A DNA stretch of 64,000 nucleotides from Melastoma dodecandrum (Eukaryota > Streptophyta > Magnoliopsida > Myrtales > Melastomataceae), in the NCBI GenBank assembly GCA_029817715.1, contig JARUPY010000471.1:3348001-3412000 (forward strand), in the 5' to 3' direction. How positions within the stretch are numbered: position 1 is the first letter of the stretch; each line of letters starts with the position of its first letter. The notes below the pieces were generated by a model. That model did no database searches, was not told the origin of the DNA, and saw only the letters and a list, made by a program, of their open reading frames with translations. Shown in pieces: positions 1 through 11,477 of the stretch. Both the position numbers and the translations under genes were made by a program.

Positions 1-197
1 ATTGCTATAATATAGACTTAATAAACGATAACATAAAAATTATAGAGTTATCAACTTTTCAGAGAGAAACTTGATATTTATCAAGTTACTTGCAAATCGA
101 ATTATTTTTAATTCATTATTTATTACTGTGTTGGACGGGACAAGAAAATCGCTTATAGCCTCAGTAATGGACTGAGCATTCAGAGTTAAAAGCATCT
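1..197. repeat. Dispersed repeat, copy 1 (partner near 12603-12825)
   Basis: AT-rich sequence running from an 'aaattatagagttatcaac' motif to 'cattcagagttaaaag' recurs near 12603-12825 in the same orientation. The second copy carries about 50 extra bases in the middle and several substitutions. No coding potential is visible. Identity is unknown; it may be part of an old transposon or of a small local duplication. Confidence 0.6.
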
Positions 198-1114
198 TTC
201 TCTATCCGGTTTCCCAACACCTCCCCACACCGCATAAGATCAGTGTTCAAACATCTCATAGCCTGATCCTCTGCTATTATCAATCGCCATGTCTGACAAG
301 TGTGGAAACTTCGACTGCACTGTCAAGAGCCGGTGTGTGTAAGTTTTTTGTCCAAAGGCTATCGACTGAGAGCTATCCAAGCCAGACTTTATCACAAATT
401 TCCACTGCCCGGTTCGGCTTGAAGGACTGTGTTAAGTTATAAAATATAAACGAAATCATGTGCCTTTCGTCGTCAGGTTCGTCATCAGGGACATCCGCGA
501 ATATACTAAAGAAAGACCATGACTAATAATGACTGTCATTATTAGGGGGTCGATGAATTGGTCGGCAAGATGATGTCGTTTATTTCCCCCGGCTTTGGTT
601 TTTGTCACAAGTTTGTTATTAGTCGTTTCGCTGTTTGAATAATGAGCGGTAACATGAACAAACAAATTTGGCCCTGCGACCCCAAGTAGTCCTGTCCTTA
701 AATTGTCCATTAGTATGTGCATGATTACTACTGTTTTCGTTTCCCATAATCTTACAGGTCCTTTTAAGAATAAGAAAAAGGAAATACAAATAAAGGAAGC
801 ATCGGGGTTTCGAAATGAATTTGCGAGTGGAATTCAAAATTCCAGAACAAGTGTTTGACTATTGAAAGGAGGAGAAAAAGTAACTTATTCCAGAACAAGT
901 GTTTGTTTTGTTGTTTTTTGTGTGCACATGGGGTGTGGTATGACTCTACGACCAACCGACTCTTACTAGGTTGATTCATATAAGAGTGTGAACAAGACGG
1001 TGAACAAGTCTTTTCGTGCGCCACTGGTTTTGAACTGGGGTCGTAAGAGTCGGTTGGTCGTCACACTCAATATGAACTTGTTAACACTCTTATAAAAAAG
1101 CCACTGGTTTTGAA
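198..1114. other. Intergenic, repeat-derived, no gene recognised
   Basis: No convincing gene. About 420-680 resembles 2515-2725 (same order of 'actaataatgac' and 'aataatgagcggt.acatgaacaaac' motifs). A direct repeat 'ccactggttttgaa.tgggg' lies at 1021-1040 and 1101-1120. Confidence 0.5.
948..1061. repeat. Short perfect inverted repeat
   Basis: The 19-base arm at 948-966 (acgaccaaccgactcttac) is exactly reverse-complemented at 1043-1061, with 76 bases between. The arms could pair as a hairpin or mark a tiny inverted-repeat element. No target duplication was identified. Confidence 0.6.
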
Positions 1115-1231
1115 GTGGGGTTTGCACATCATCACTTCCCCCTTCCCCTTCCCCTCCCCTCCAGGAATTACTGCCAACTACTCCTGGTCTTTCCGTTGCT
1201 TTCATCCACAGGACTATTCCTTTCCAATTCA

Positions 1232-1858
1232 ATGCCCGGAATGGCTACTCGGCCCCTCATCTCGTCTCTGGAAGAGATGTTCCCCGTAGACGCCAGCAAC
1301 AACCCCTTCCTCAACAGGCCGGAAGATTTAATTGGTATATGATCAGACCTCATCCCCCAAACTTCCCCCGTTCGACCTACCCTCCCTTAAGTTGTTGGTA
1401 ATCCACCCGTTGCCTGCTGTTTTCTTTTTTAATGTATGTCAGGGCATACGTGGTACCTCATGCGCTCAGATCAGATCAGGGATTCGGATGTTGGGTCATG
1501 GAGGCAGGTGGGGGAGCCTCGCCGGATGTTGCTCCCAGACTCGCCCACGGTTTGCTGGAAAACCGTCCGGGCATTCCACGACGGGGACTGTGTGGAGACT
1601 GAGTGGATAATGCTACAGTACGAGATAACCACCCCAAACGTAATGAAAGAAAGCTCTCCGTCTGGAAACATGTCAACATGCATTTTTTTTTCACTCTCAT
1701 TGATTTTGATGGTTAAAGATCTGTTTGGACATTTGTTTGTGGCTGCGGGGGATCTGTCTGTGCAGGGGACGGTTTCCATCTGCAGAATCGGGAAAGGTCC
1801 CATGAATCATGACGCGCAGGTTTTGTCCAAATCTCGTCGTCTTAATTTTCGTTATTGA
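1232..1858 (+). pseudogene. Two-exon gene remnant, family unknown (copy a)
   Basis: I do not recognise this family. A putative first exon 1232-1334 starts MPGMATRP and ends RPEDLI. It is followed by a GT donor at 1335 and an AG acceptor at 1441-1442. The second open stretch contains PTVCWKTVRAFHDGD and runs to a stop at 1858. The same arrangement, with the same exon-end motif RPEDL and a related second exon, occurs at 9680-10103. The second exons match better as DNA than in any single protein frame, so at least one copy has lost its frame. Treated as related decayed fragments; a short real gene cannot be excluded. Confidence 0.35.
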
Positions 1859-1880
1859 TAAGGTCTTTCCACTCTTTAAG

Positions 1881-2045
1881 ATGTCGAATTTCATCAAACA
1901 GGTTGGTGGTGGTGGTGGTGGTCCATGCCCCTTCCTGGCGGCGGCTGCTGCTGCTCCTTCAGGAAATCTGCCGGAATCCGACACGTTCCTCGGGGAGGAC
2001 TTCTTGGAGTTGCTGGATCTCGATGCCCCTCTGTTGCCACTATAA
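1881..2045 (+). CDS. Small hypothetical ORF, Gly/Ala-rich with acidic-leucine tail
   Basis: A 54-residue ORF starting with ATG: MSNFIKQV, a glycine run, an alanine run, then a C-terminus rich in Asp, Glu and Leu (FLGEDFLELLDLDAPLLPL). The tail has the look of an acidic activation segment, but no family is recognised. The Gly and Ala runs come from simple GGT and GCT repeats. It lies just downstream of gene remnant copy a and could be a last exon of it or chance. Confidence 0.2.
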   Translation: MSNFIKQVGGGGGGPCPFLAAAAAAPSGNLPESDTFLGEDFLELLDLDAPLLPL

Positions 2046-2059
2046 CAACTTTATAAAAT

Positions 2060-2540
2060 ATAAACCGAGCCTCACCTAGCAGCTTAAGCTTTTAAGTGGA
2101 ACGGTAAGGTTTCTACATAGTATCAGAGCGGTCATGGATTCAAACCCCCTCGCACGCAAAAATCCCCACTGCCCAGTCCGGCTTGAGGGGACGTGTTACC
2201 TTAATCCCCACTGCCCGATTCAGCTTGAGGGGACGTGTTACCTTAGGTAAGGTTTCTACGTAGTATCAGATACCTTAGGTAAGATTTAAGATTTCTACAT
2301 AGTATCAGAGCAGTCCTGGGTTCAAACCCCTGCGCACGTAAAAATCCCCATTGCCCGGTTCGGCTCGAGGGGATGTGTTACCTTAGGTAAGGTTTATACA
2401 TAGTATCAGATACCTTAGGTAAGATTTAAGATTTCTACATAGTATCATAGCAGTCCTGGGTTTAAACCCTCGTGCACGCAAAAATCCCTGATGCCCGGTT
2501 CGGCTCGAGGGAGCGTGTTCAATTATAATAAAATACAAAC
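2060..2540 (+). repeat. Tandem repeat with tRNA-like B-box and PBS-like motifs
   Basis: Several diverged units of roughly 120-130 bases. Each contains 'tagtatcagag', a 'gggttcaaaccc' palindrome resembling a tRNA T-arm or pol III B box, then 'gcccggttcggct.gaggg' and 'gtgttaccttaggtaag'. A single similar fragment (gcccggttcggcttgaagg) is present near 400-425. The motifs suggest amplification of a tRNA-derived or LTR-derived sequence. No intact tRNA gene is present. Confidence 0.5.
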
Positions 2541-2725
2541 CAAGCTTGGTTTCTACTGTTTTGAAGGACCAATTCCTACTTTTGGCTTGCGCCTTAAGTC
2601 ATAGTGACATCGCAAATATATTAAAGGAAGATCAGGACTAATATGACTAATAATGACAACGCTGTTTGGTATTTGATAAGGGCGAGGAATAATGAGCGGT
2701 GACATGAACAAACAAAACAAAAAGT
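2515..2725. repeat. Dispersed repeat related to 420-680
   Basis: Shares ordered motifs with 420-680 ('aaatata.taaa.gaagatc', 'actaataatgac', 'aataatgagcggt.acatgaacaaac') in the same orientation, with many differences. Probably two old copies of one element. Confidence 0.45.
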
Positions 2726-3823
2726 CCAAACAATATAAGTACGAACCCCGAACTATCAGCCTTTCCAAATTTTACGAAACATCTTCAGTTAAGTAAGAAA
2801 TTTTATGGAATAACAATCGAGTTAATTTTCTAGACGTTGATGACATGTCTCGTGTTCATAATCATGCGTCAAGAAATGCTAGACAGTCAAATACTGGAAT
2901 AAAGCAAAGTGGCAAATAATATCAGTTTGATTTCTCATAAAGACGGTGGACTCATGTTTGAATCAATTAATCTTCTTCTTCCATATTATACGTGATTTTT
3001 TTATCACCTTTGGATATATTTCATGAAGAATTAAATTGGATGTTTTGGTGTTGTTTTATACTAAAATACTCGTATTGTACTAATGAGAAGCTGTAAGAAG
3101 TCCATTCGTACTTTGTAAAAGGACTCGTACAAGAATATAAAGCTCGCGGAACTATTTCGTATTCATGAAATATTCCTTGAGGGCATTGTAGTCGCCTCCG
3201 ATTGGCTCGTTTATTAGGAGCAACGTCCATGCTTTCAAAACTTTTATCATGGCCATCCCCCCACCTCCGTAAAGGCCAAGTCAAGCCACACAGGGGGATG
3301 TAATCTCCTCATCAAACTCGACAATACCACCAACTTCAAGTAAGAAAAATAAAAAGAAAGGAACATATCTCTCAAGTTGTAGCTTGGGGTTGGCTTGTTT
3401 TCAAACCAAAAAACATGATCGCCACCTCTCTTTTATGCCGGCGGGGTCTGATGAGAAGTGGAGGGTAAATTTAGGATGTGATTATTATTAATCCACGAGG
3501 ATATATAATTCTTGCCTGAAAATTTGAAACTTCTCAAAACTAGACGAAATTTTTATGTATTAAAGAAAATCCCATGAGCAACAGGCGGTCTTCGTAAAAC
3601 GGAAGTAATTTTGTACTACTAAGTTAAGTGATCGGGGCTTAGATAGAGTAGTAATATCCGACTTTTCATGTTGCCATGATGTTGAACGGAGAAGCTCTAT
3701 TCACACTTGTATTATGAGACCCCACTCCTGACTATTACATTGTCCTTTGTTCTTTTTCCCCTTTCTATACGAAATCTTCGTGTTCTTGAGCCCCCCGGGT
3801 TGGGTCCACGGCCGTGGCGCTGG
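2726..3823. other. Intergenic, no gene recognised
   Basis: AT-rich sequence with only short random ORFs on both strands. Nothing with recognisable motifs. Confidence 0.5.
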
Positions 3824-3828
3824 CGATT

Positions 3829-4219
3829 TGTTGGAATGTGAAGTAGGCCATGAAGCAGCCCAGGACAAGTGGATGAAATGCTATAAGCCCAAGCCGGAAA
3901 AAACGAGTGATACAAGTCAGAACACAGTCAGCCCAAGTTTACACTGTCTGTTGTAACAACCAGCAACAACCAAGCGCGCGCAGCAATAGGCAGGAGGGTC
4001 GAGGTTGTTAGTGTTCTGTTTCTGGCAATTCTGTTTTGTTTCCGTGTATATAACAATGATGAAGGATAACTGAGAATTGATGAGTGATTCTATCTAAATT
4101 CCTTGAATCTTCTCCGTCTTCAACCTCTTCTTCTTCTTCCTCCCTTGCCTTCACATGTCGATCTTTTCTTCCTTCCTCTTATCTCTTCCTTTTTCTCCTC
4201 TCTTGCCCTCTCTTCTTCA
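3829..4219 (+). repeat. 5' LTR of copia-1
   Basis: 391 bases beginning TGTTGGAATG and ending CTTCTTCA. Matches 8945-9336. A TATATAA motif lies at about 4047-4053 and a CT-rich stretch follows it, as expected of an LTR promoter and leader. Confidence 0.93.
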
Positions 4220-4231
4220 TGGTATCAGAGC
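4220..4231 (+). other. Primer binding site of copia-1
   Basis: TGGTATCAGAGC immediately after the 5' LTR. This is the usual plant copia primer site, complementary to initiator methionine tRNA. Confidence 0.9.
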
Positions 4232-4269
4232 CTTGAAGGCTGAATCACACTAATTCTAGCTGCTGTAAG

Positions 4270-7200
4270 ATGGAAAGCCCGATGCAAACTATCCCTCACC
4301 TCAATTCTGGACAACAGCAGACCCCAGGTTCAGGTGATTCGGAACAGAGCATGGCTGGGAACATGACCTAGATGCCGATTCCGCCAGGTATTTTCTCGTC
4401 AATGGTGAAGTTAGATGACAATAACTACCTATTTGGAAGGGTCAAATTCTGGCAGCTGTGATAGCGGGAGGACTGGAGGATTTCATTTTTGGACAGTCTC
4501 TTCCGCCCCCTCTATCTATAGAAGATACTGGGATGGTTTCAAATCCAGCATATAGAGTTTGGCAGCGAAACGACAAGATGGTCATGAGTCTGCTGTTTTC
4601 TGCTTTGACTGCCAAACCATTAAGCCAAGTGGTAAACTGTAAGTCTTCATGTGAGGTATGGGAAGCACTGCGAAGTCGCTATGAATCAACCTCCACTACT
4701 CGCATCATTAATCTGCGAAATCAGATGCAGCAGCTTCGGAAGGACGGCAGGACAATGCAGCAGTACCTCAGCAACTTGAAGACAATATCTGATCAACTAA
4801 GTGCCGTCGGGGAGCCAATCAAGTACAGGACTACATTTGGTACATGCTGGAGGGTCTACCTGCTGAATATGACTCTGTCGTAACTGCGGTTTAAGTAGAG
4901 CAGATCAGCCAAGTGTAGACGAAGTGCAGAATCTTTTGTTGAGCTTTGAAATGCGGCTGGAGAAGAGACAAGGGTTGGACAGCTTCATTCCTCAGGTACA
5001 GCTTTCCTCTCTTCACACTACTTCTGAACAGCCTCTACCTATACAACAGAAACAATCTCCTCAGCCTCCCTTTCAAGCCAGTTCCCATAAAGCTAACACC
5101 GCTTCTCCTCAACCTGGCCTACTAGGTCGCCCACCTTCCAGACCATACAGTCCCACTAATTAGTCCTTTAGACCCAATGCCTACCCCAGAAGCTTTGGAA
5201 AACCAAAACCCAGGTGCCAAATGTGTCAGAAACTTCGGCATACTGCTGTGAATTGCTTTCACAGACTAAATACCTCTTTTCAATATCCACCACAAGTATA
5301 CTTTACCATACATTACCCTTCTCAGTACCCTTATCCTAACCCAGCCCACTACCCCTTCCCAAATCCAGGTTACTATCCACCTCCCTACTCACCTTCATAC
5401 CCCTTTTCTTCCTAGTTTCCATAGAGCCTAGTTCATACATTTTCACCAACATAGCTACCTACTACACCACTCTCGTATCATCCGTCTCCAGAGGTGCCTA
5501 GACAAACCTCCTCTGATACTTGGTTGATGGATTCTAGGGCAACCCATCATGTTACTCCCACCTCTGAGGATCTCCATAATCTCTCTGTGTATCAAGGTAA
5601 GTCCTCTGTTGTAGTTGGCACTGGAAACTCTGCTAGTATACTTCACACCGGCAATGCCATCTTACCTACTCTGTCTGGTCATCTTCATCTCAATAATGTC
5701 CTTCATATTGCCACTTTATCTAGAAAACTTGTCAGCGTCTCCAAACTCTGTCAAGATAATCATGTTACAGTCGAATTCACATCCAATTCTTTTCGTGTTA
5801 AGGACAACACCAGTAGACAAATCTTCCTAAAGGGACAGATGGAGAACGGGCTATACAAACTTCCTTCTCAGCTTCTCTCCCTCCTCAGTAACCCATCTCC
5901 TCCATCTGGCCAGTTCTACTCCAATCCCTGTGCATACTCCACCACAAGAGCCTTACCTGCTGATAGAGCTACGTGGCACTCTAGATTAGGCCACCCTTGT
6001 CTAGATATCTTAAACAATGTGCTTAACTCTTGTAATCTCTCCAGCAGCTCAAACAAGCTTCCTTTTTGTCAATCCTGTGCAATGAGCAAGCATCACAAGT
6101 TGCCCTTTAATGTGTCTGATTCTCATGCAGCCAAACCTTTCCAATTGCTTCATACTGATGTGTGGGACCTTCTCCAATTCCCTCAGTCACTGGTGATCGA
6201 TTTTTTATGCTAGTGATTGATGATGCTACACGGTTCACTTGGATATATTTTCTTCACAACAAATCCCAAGCTTTAACTGCATTCCAACAATTTCACAGAA
6301 TGGTTGTGAATCAGTTTCATACCTCCATTGGTGTAGTAAGATCCGATTGGGGATGAGAGTTTAGACCTCTCCAATCTTATTTTCTCAAACAAGGCATCAT
6401 ATATCAACTGGCTTGTCCTTATACCCCTTAACAAAATGGGAGGTAGAGAGGAAAAATAGGCATGTTGTGGAGGTTGGCTTGGCTTTACTTCTTCATGCAT
6501 CTCTCCCACATCAATATTGGGTTTATGCTTTCCATGAAGCAATCTCCATCATCAATATACTTCCCTCCAGAATTCTACAGTTTCAAACTCCCACTGACCT
6601 TCTACATGGACAGAGACCTTACTATACCTCACTCCGAGTTTTCGGGTGCCAGTGTTTCCCTTATCTAAAGCCATACAATACTCATAAACTTGAACCACAT
6701 TCTGTTCCATGTGTTTACTTGAGCAGAAGTACTTATCATAAAGGCTACATCTGCCTCAATTATAAGAATGGTCGCATCTATATCTCTAGGGACGTTTTGT
6801 TTAATGAAACGGTTTTTCCATTTCAGTCAGATCCACCTTGTACAACTTCTGTTCCACGTTTAGCCTCATATAACCCCTGTGTTCTATTTCCAGTTAGCTC
6901 TCTTCAGCCTCTGTAGAAAGGAGACAGGATTTCCACCCATTCCAGTTATTCATCACCTCATAATCTTCCTGTCCCCTCTATATCATCTCTCCCTATAATT
7001 CAGGCTTTTTCACCATGTTCAGACAATCCTATCAGTTCCACCGCAACATATCATGTACCTATCACACAGGAACACAGAGGTGGGAATACTCATTCCATGG
7101 TTACCCGGTCCAAGGCTGGTATTTTTAAACCAAAACTGTACATTACTACCTCTACCCCACACACACCAGGCCCTAACCTGTCCTTGACAAAAGATACCAT

Positions 7201-8944
7201 ACCACACCACATGAACCATCTTCTCTTGTAGAGGCTCTTCAGGTTCAGGTGTGGAGAGAGGCCATGAATGCTGAACTGGAGGCTTTGAGGCTGAACACCA
7301 CTTGGACTCTGGTTCCTCGTTCACAAGCACAGAAGGTTATAGGCTGCAAGTGGGTTTTTAAGGTGAAAATGAACTCAGATGGTACCCTTGAGAGGTGCAA
7401 AGCCAGGTTGGTGGCCAAAGGAATTCATCAGATTGCAGGTGTGGAGTTTAAGGAGACCTTCAGTCCAGTAGTTAAGCTACAAACCATACGAGTTGTATTG
7501 TCTTTGGAAATCACCTATAATTGGCCTTCGCGGCAATTGGATGTTCACAATACTTTTCTTAATGGTGAGCTCTCTGAAACAGTGTTCATGCAGCAACCAC
7601 CAGGCTTTGAAGATCAACATTTCCCTTCTCATGTGTGTAGATTACACAAGGCACTGTATGGACTTAAGCAAAGTCCACGTGCTTGGTTTCTGAAATTAAG
7701 TACATGCTTACTACAGTGGGGTTTTCAGAATTCCAAAGTTGATGCGTTCATGTTTTTTCAACTATCGAGTACTGGACTAATTATTGTACTCATCTACGTG
7801 GATGACATCATTGTCACAGGGTCTAATCTAATTGGAGTTTCTGATCTCTTACCGAAGTTACATCAACAGTGTGCTTTGAAGGACTTAGGTGACTTGTCAT
7901 ATTTCCTGGGCTTTCAAGTGACACGGTAAGATGGTATGCTGTATTTATGCCAGGAAAAATATATTGTTGATTTGTTAAAGAAAGCTGACATGGAAAATTG
8001 TAAAGGCATAGCTACACCTATGGCTACAACAGGAACTCTGTCAAGATATGAGGGAGAAGCCTTACTGGATCCTACTGCCTATCGCAGCTTAGTTGGGGCA
8101 CTTCAGTATTGTACTAATACAAGGCCTGATATTAGTTGCTCTGTCAACAAGGCATGCCAATTTTTACAGCAGCCTACCATGATCCATCTGCAGGCAGTGC
8201 AGCGGATATTGAGATATCTAAAAAGCACAAAAGGCTTTGGTATTACAATTACAGCAGGGCAGACTATAGACATCTCCTGCTTCACTGATGCAGATTGGGC
8301 GAGCTGCCCTGATGACAGAAGGAGTACGAGTGGCTATTGCACTTTTCTTGGTCCTAACTTGGTGTCATGGGCATCACATAAACAAAAGGTTGTATCCGGA
8401 TCAAGCACAGAGGCTGAATTCAGAAGCCTTGCATATGGTGTTGTTGAGGTGATGTGGTTACAGAGCCTGCTTGGAGAATTAAACATCCCAGTGGCTGGTG
8501 TTCCTGTGCTTTACTATGATAATCTAAGCACTATATATGTGGCAGCCAATTCGATTCTTCATGCTCGTACAAAGCATGTTGAAATCGACTTCCACTTTAT
8601 CAGGGAGAAAGTAATGGCAGGGCAAATTCGGGTACTTCATGTAACTTTTGAAGACCAAGTGGTTGATCCGTTGACTAAGGTGATACCAGCACATAAGTTT
8701 ATGTCTATCAGAAGTAAATTGGCTGTATCACATAAACCAAGCAGTGTGGCGTTCTCTGGACTGCATATTCTAGAGCTGCTAGAAGAACAAGACGAAGAGG
8801 ACACTGGGACGGTAGATATACAAGGAAATGTTGGACAAGAGGAAGGGCCTGAAGTGCAGGGCAGTGTTAAAAAGGAGGAAGTGCTGCAGATAGTGCAGGA
8901 TGAAGCACTGGGTAAAGAAGTAGGAAGTTGGTCTTGCGGGGAAG
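4270..8944 (+). pseudogene. Degenerate copia gag-pol
   Basis: The frame starts at an ATG at 4270 but meets TAG within about 35 codons. Recognisable pieces follow. Gag core (UBN2-like; WQRNDKMVMSLLF, LRSRYESTSTTR) at 4458-4883. Zinc knuckle remnant CQMCQKLRHTAVNCFHR near 5215-5265. Protease around 5520, where the catalytic D-T-G is replaced by D-S-R. Pre-integrase WHSRLGHPC near 5980. Integrase fragments 6162-6916, with a stop inside the SDWG.EF motif. Reverse transcriptase 7249-7929 with YVDD, ending in a stop. The rest of RT and RNase H is at 7936-8944 (TDADWAS, HARTKHVEIDFHF). At least six frame breaks or stops make it a dead copy. Confidence 0.9.
8936..8944 (+). other. Polypurine tract of copia-1
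   Basis: GCGGGGAAG directly abuts the 3' LTR. The same core, GCGGGGAA, occupies the equivalent place in the second copia element (38869-38877, minus strand). Confidence 0.75.
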
Positions 8945-9336
8945 TGTTGGAATATGAAGCAGGCCATGAAGCAGCCCAGGACAAGTGGATGAAATGCTAT
9001 AATCCCAAGCCGGAGAATACGAGTGATACAAGTCAGAACACAGTCAGCCTAACGGCAGCGGCCCAAGTTTACGCTGTCTGTTGTGACAACCGGCACAACC
9101 AAGCGCGCGCAGCAAGTAGGCAGGAGGGTCGAGGTTGTTAGTGTTCTGTTTCTGGCAATTCTGTTTTGTTTCCGTGTATATAACAATGATGAAGGACAAC
9201 TGAGAATTAATGAGTGATTCTATCTAAATTCCTTGAATCTTCTCCGTTCTTCTTCTTCCTCCCTTGCCTTCACCTGGATCTTTTCTTCCTTCCTCTTATC
9301 TCTTCCTTTTTCTCCTCTCTTGCCCTCTCTTCTTCA
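8945..9336 (+). repeat. 3' LTR of copia-1
   Basis: 392 bases, TGTTGGAATA to CTCTTCTTCA, matching the 5' LTR with scattered substitutions and indels. The last pol reading frame runs on into it as far as 9141. Confidence 0.93.
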
Positions 9337-9679
9337 CGATTGTGGAGCCAGGATTCACATTTCCTCCCCAAATTCCTAAAACAAACGTGGGTGCAACCGC
9401 TCATCCATTAGGCATGTTAAGGAATAATATTGGCAGGTTATAAAAGCTGCAGGTTGATCACCTCCCCGTCTAGAACTTGAACTCGAGCATGTTTCTCGAT
9501 GAGTGAGACGCGACTTGACATCATCCTTCCCTATAAAACCCAGAGCTTTTGAGTAACACGGAACTATCCCGAAACATCGATCCTCTTTGCAGCCCTCTCC
9601 TAGGAATTCTTATTACATCATCAGCTATTCATTTATTTGTTGCTTTCCCCGCGTGACTAACCAACTCCTTTCCATTTTT

Positions 9680-10103
9680 ATGCCTGGAATAGCCACTCGG
9701 GTGGCCATCCCGCCCGTCAACACCACCACCGGTCATAGCCCCACCCAAGATTCCCTCCTCTCTCTGGTCGAGGTTAGCCGCGGATACCCTGCAACTGGAC
9801 ATGCTGACAAGGACCTGCTCAGAAGTAGGCCAGAGGATTTAAATGGTATGACAAGCAGCCTCTTTTCTAATAAGACTTCTTTTAAGATACTAACCCACCG
9901 AGTGCGTGCTTTCTTGGTGGTATGATCACACCTAACCAAACTTTACTGCACAGCCCCTCTAACAGATCCTTTTGATTCAGCAGGCAGACAATGCCTTTCA
10001 GAGCCTGGAAGCTGAACGAGGAGCCTCGTCAGATTCCATTCCTGCGCTTGCCCATAGTCTGCTGGGAAGTCGCCATGGCATTCCGGAAAGAGAAGGATGG
10101 TGA
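9680..10103 (+). pseudogene. Two-exon gene remnant, family unknown (copy b)
   Basis: Related to the remnant at 1232-1858. Exon 1, 9680-9845, starts MPGIATRV and ends RPEDLN. A GT donor follows at 9846. If the acceptor AG at 9986-9987 is used, exon 2 (9988-10103) stays open as AFQSLEAERGASSDS...SRHGIPEREGW and stops with TGA, giving a 93-residue protein. Earlier AGs give an immediate stop. No domain is recognised. The intact frame leaves open that this copy is a small functional gene and copy a the broken one. Confidence 0.35.
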
Positions 10104-11477
10104 GACTGATCGGATGATGCATATAGGATAACATAACAGCTGAAAACGTAACAAAATCTGTATCGATAAGAGGTTATTTTCACTTTGGACTCAATTTTAC
10201 TCTTGTACTCGGTCGGGATGGTTGCAGGGGACTGTTCTCAATATGCTGGATCTCAAGAGACCCTTTTGTTAGAACACAAATCACAAGAACACAAAAAAAT
10301 TCGAATATCATAATCGTTTACACAAATTTACGGTCACCGATAAGTTTAAGTGAAAAAAAAAATTATTTATAGATGCCATCACTCTATCCTCTGAACCCCA
10401 AGCTTTAATCACACTAGTACAATTAAAGTTCGTTGTTCTTAAAATAAACCGAAACAAACCCCACGAACCAGTTTAAGTAAAGTTAGCTCGGAACGACCTC
10501 CATTTGCAACAAAAGACTTATATGGCTGCACAAAACTCTTCGTGGCATACAAAGGAGCCTGCCACGGGGAAAGAGACTTTCTCCTCGTCGTCAGCCTAGT
10601 CAATCTCGCCGTTTTCCCTCAAACTCCAAACGGCTGTCGTTAACATTCATTCAGAAAGAAATCCTCCTCCTTAACCTCTCTGTCTCCGTTCATAGGGCTA
10701 CCTGCTTGGACAGCTTCCGTAGGCTCCGGCACGGAGGGGAAGGAGGTGACAGTAGTACGCGGCCAGGACTGATGAATGCTATGTCCGAATATGGGAACCG
10801 GTAGATGCCAGTCTCTCGAGGAACACACAGCAGGTTGTCGCGGTCGTCGTGGTCGTCGGGTTCGTCCTTCGGGAGTAGGTCCCCCCGCAAATTGAATTTT
10901 GCGGGGAGTAGGTCCCCCCGCAATCTCCTGCCCTTCAACCCCATTGACCGAGAACACCCAGAAAACATATTTTGTCCCCTTGTTTGTCTACTTCACTAAA
11001 TCAACTCCACAACCCGATCGTCATTGCTCACTCCGTCCCAAGTCATTGAATCACACCGGCCCACAAACCACGATGAGAAAACTACCGATCACGCGCGAGG
11101 ATCAATCCCCGACGCCAAGCTAACCCCTCCAGTAATCCACGTCCCACTCCGCGTCAAAACCAAAAGTGTCATGCGAAAAGGTAAAAAAGAAGGAAAGAAA
11201 AGTATGCATCCAGTCAACCTCCTTCTTCTTGGAAGACCGAGCGAGGCCGCGGTTTCCGGGCTCCATCTAAGACTCTGGCAGCGAACAAAATCCAAACTTT
11301 GGCGGTGCTTTCCGCGTAGCAAGGGGATTGCGATAGTGGGTAAGAGACGAAATCACCGAAGAAGGCCGAGGGGTGGAGGAGGAGGGGGGTTTGGAAGTGA
11401 CTGATGATGGTTTGGGAGAATATTTCAGTCCTTGGTGCCGGGGGTTTTGAGTTGGCGCGTATTTATTAAAAAAGGAA
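10104..11477. other. Intergenic with a short duplicated GC-rich motif
   Basis: Mostly unrecognised sequence. A 20-base motif, gggagtaggtccccccgcaa, occurs twice at 10871-10890 and 10904-10923, a 33-base tandem duplication. AT-rich sequence occupies 10260-10450. No confident gene. Confidence 0.45.
10690..10968 (-). CDS. Hypothetical ORF with duplicated RGDLLP motif
   Basis: A 92-residue ORF starting with ATG on the minus strand. The tandem 33-base duplication makes it repeat LRGDLLP. It continues with an acidic patch (DEPDDHDDRDN) and ETGIYRFPYSDIAFISPGR. No family recognised; it could be part of an exon of a decayed gene or chance in GC-rich DNA. Confidence 0.2.
   Translation of the reverse strand: MFSGCSRSMGLKGRRLRGDLLPAKFNLRGDLLPKDEPDDHDDRDNLLCVPRETGIYRFPYSDIAFISPGRVLLSPPSPPCRSLRKLSKQVAL

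Larger units (their letters stand above)
3829..9336 (+). mobile_element. Decayed Ty1/copia LTR retrotransposon (copia-1)
   Basis: Full-length element on the plus strand: 5' LTR, primer binding site, gag-pol, polypurine tract, 3' LTR. It is flanked by a perfect 5-base target duplication, cgatt, at 3824-3828 and 9337-9341. Order within pol is protease, integrase, reverse transcriptase, RNase H, which is the copia order. The reading frame is broken many times and the two LTRs differ by numerous substitutions and indels (for example about 12 extra bases in the 3' LTR), so this is an old insertion that cannot make its own proteins. The coding region is related to the intact element at 38536-43879, but the LTRs are different, so they belong to different subfamilies. 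Confidence 0.95.

Noticed and set aside
2060..2540. tRNA gene
   Set aside because: Only T-arm-like and acceptor-like motifs are present; no complete cloverleaf can be drawn.
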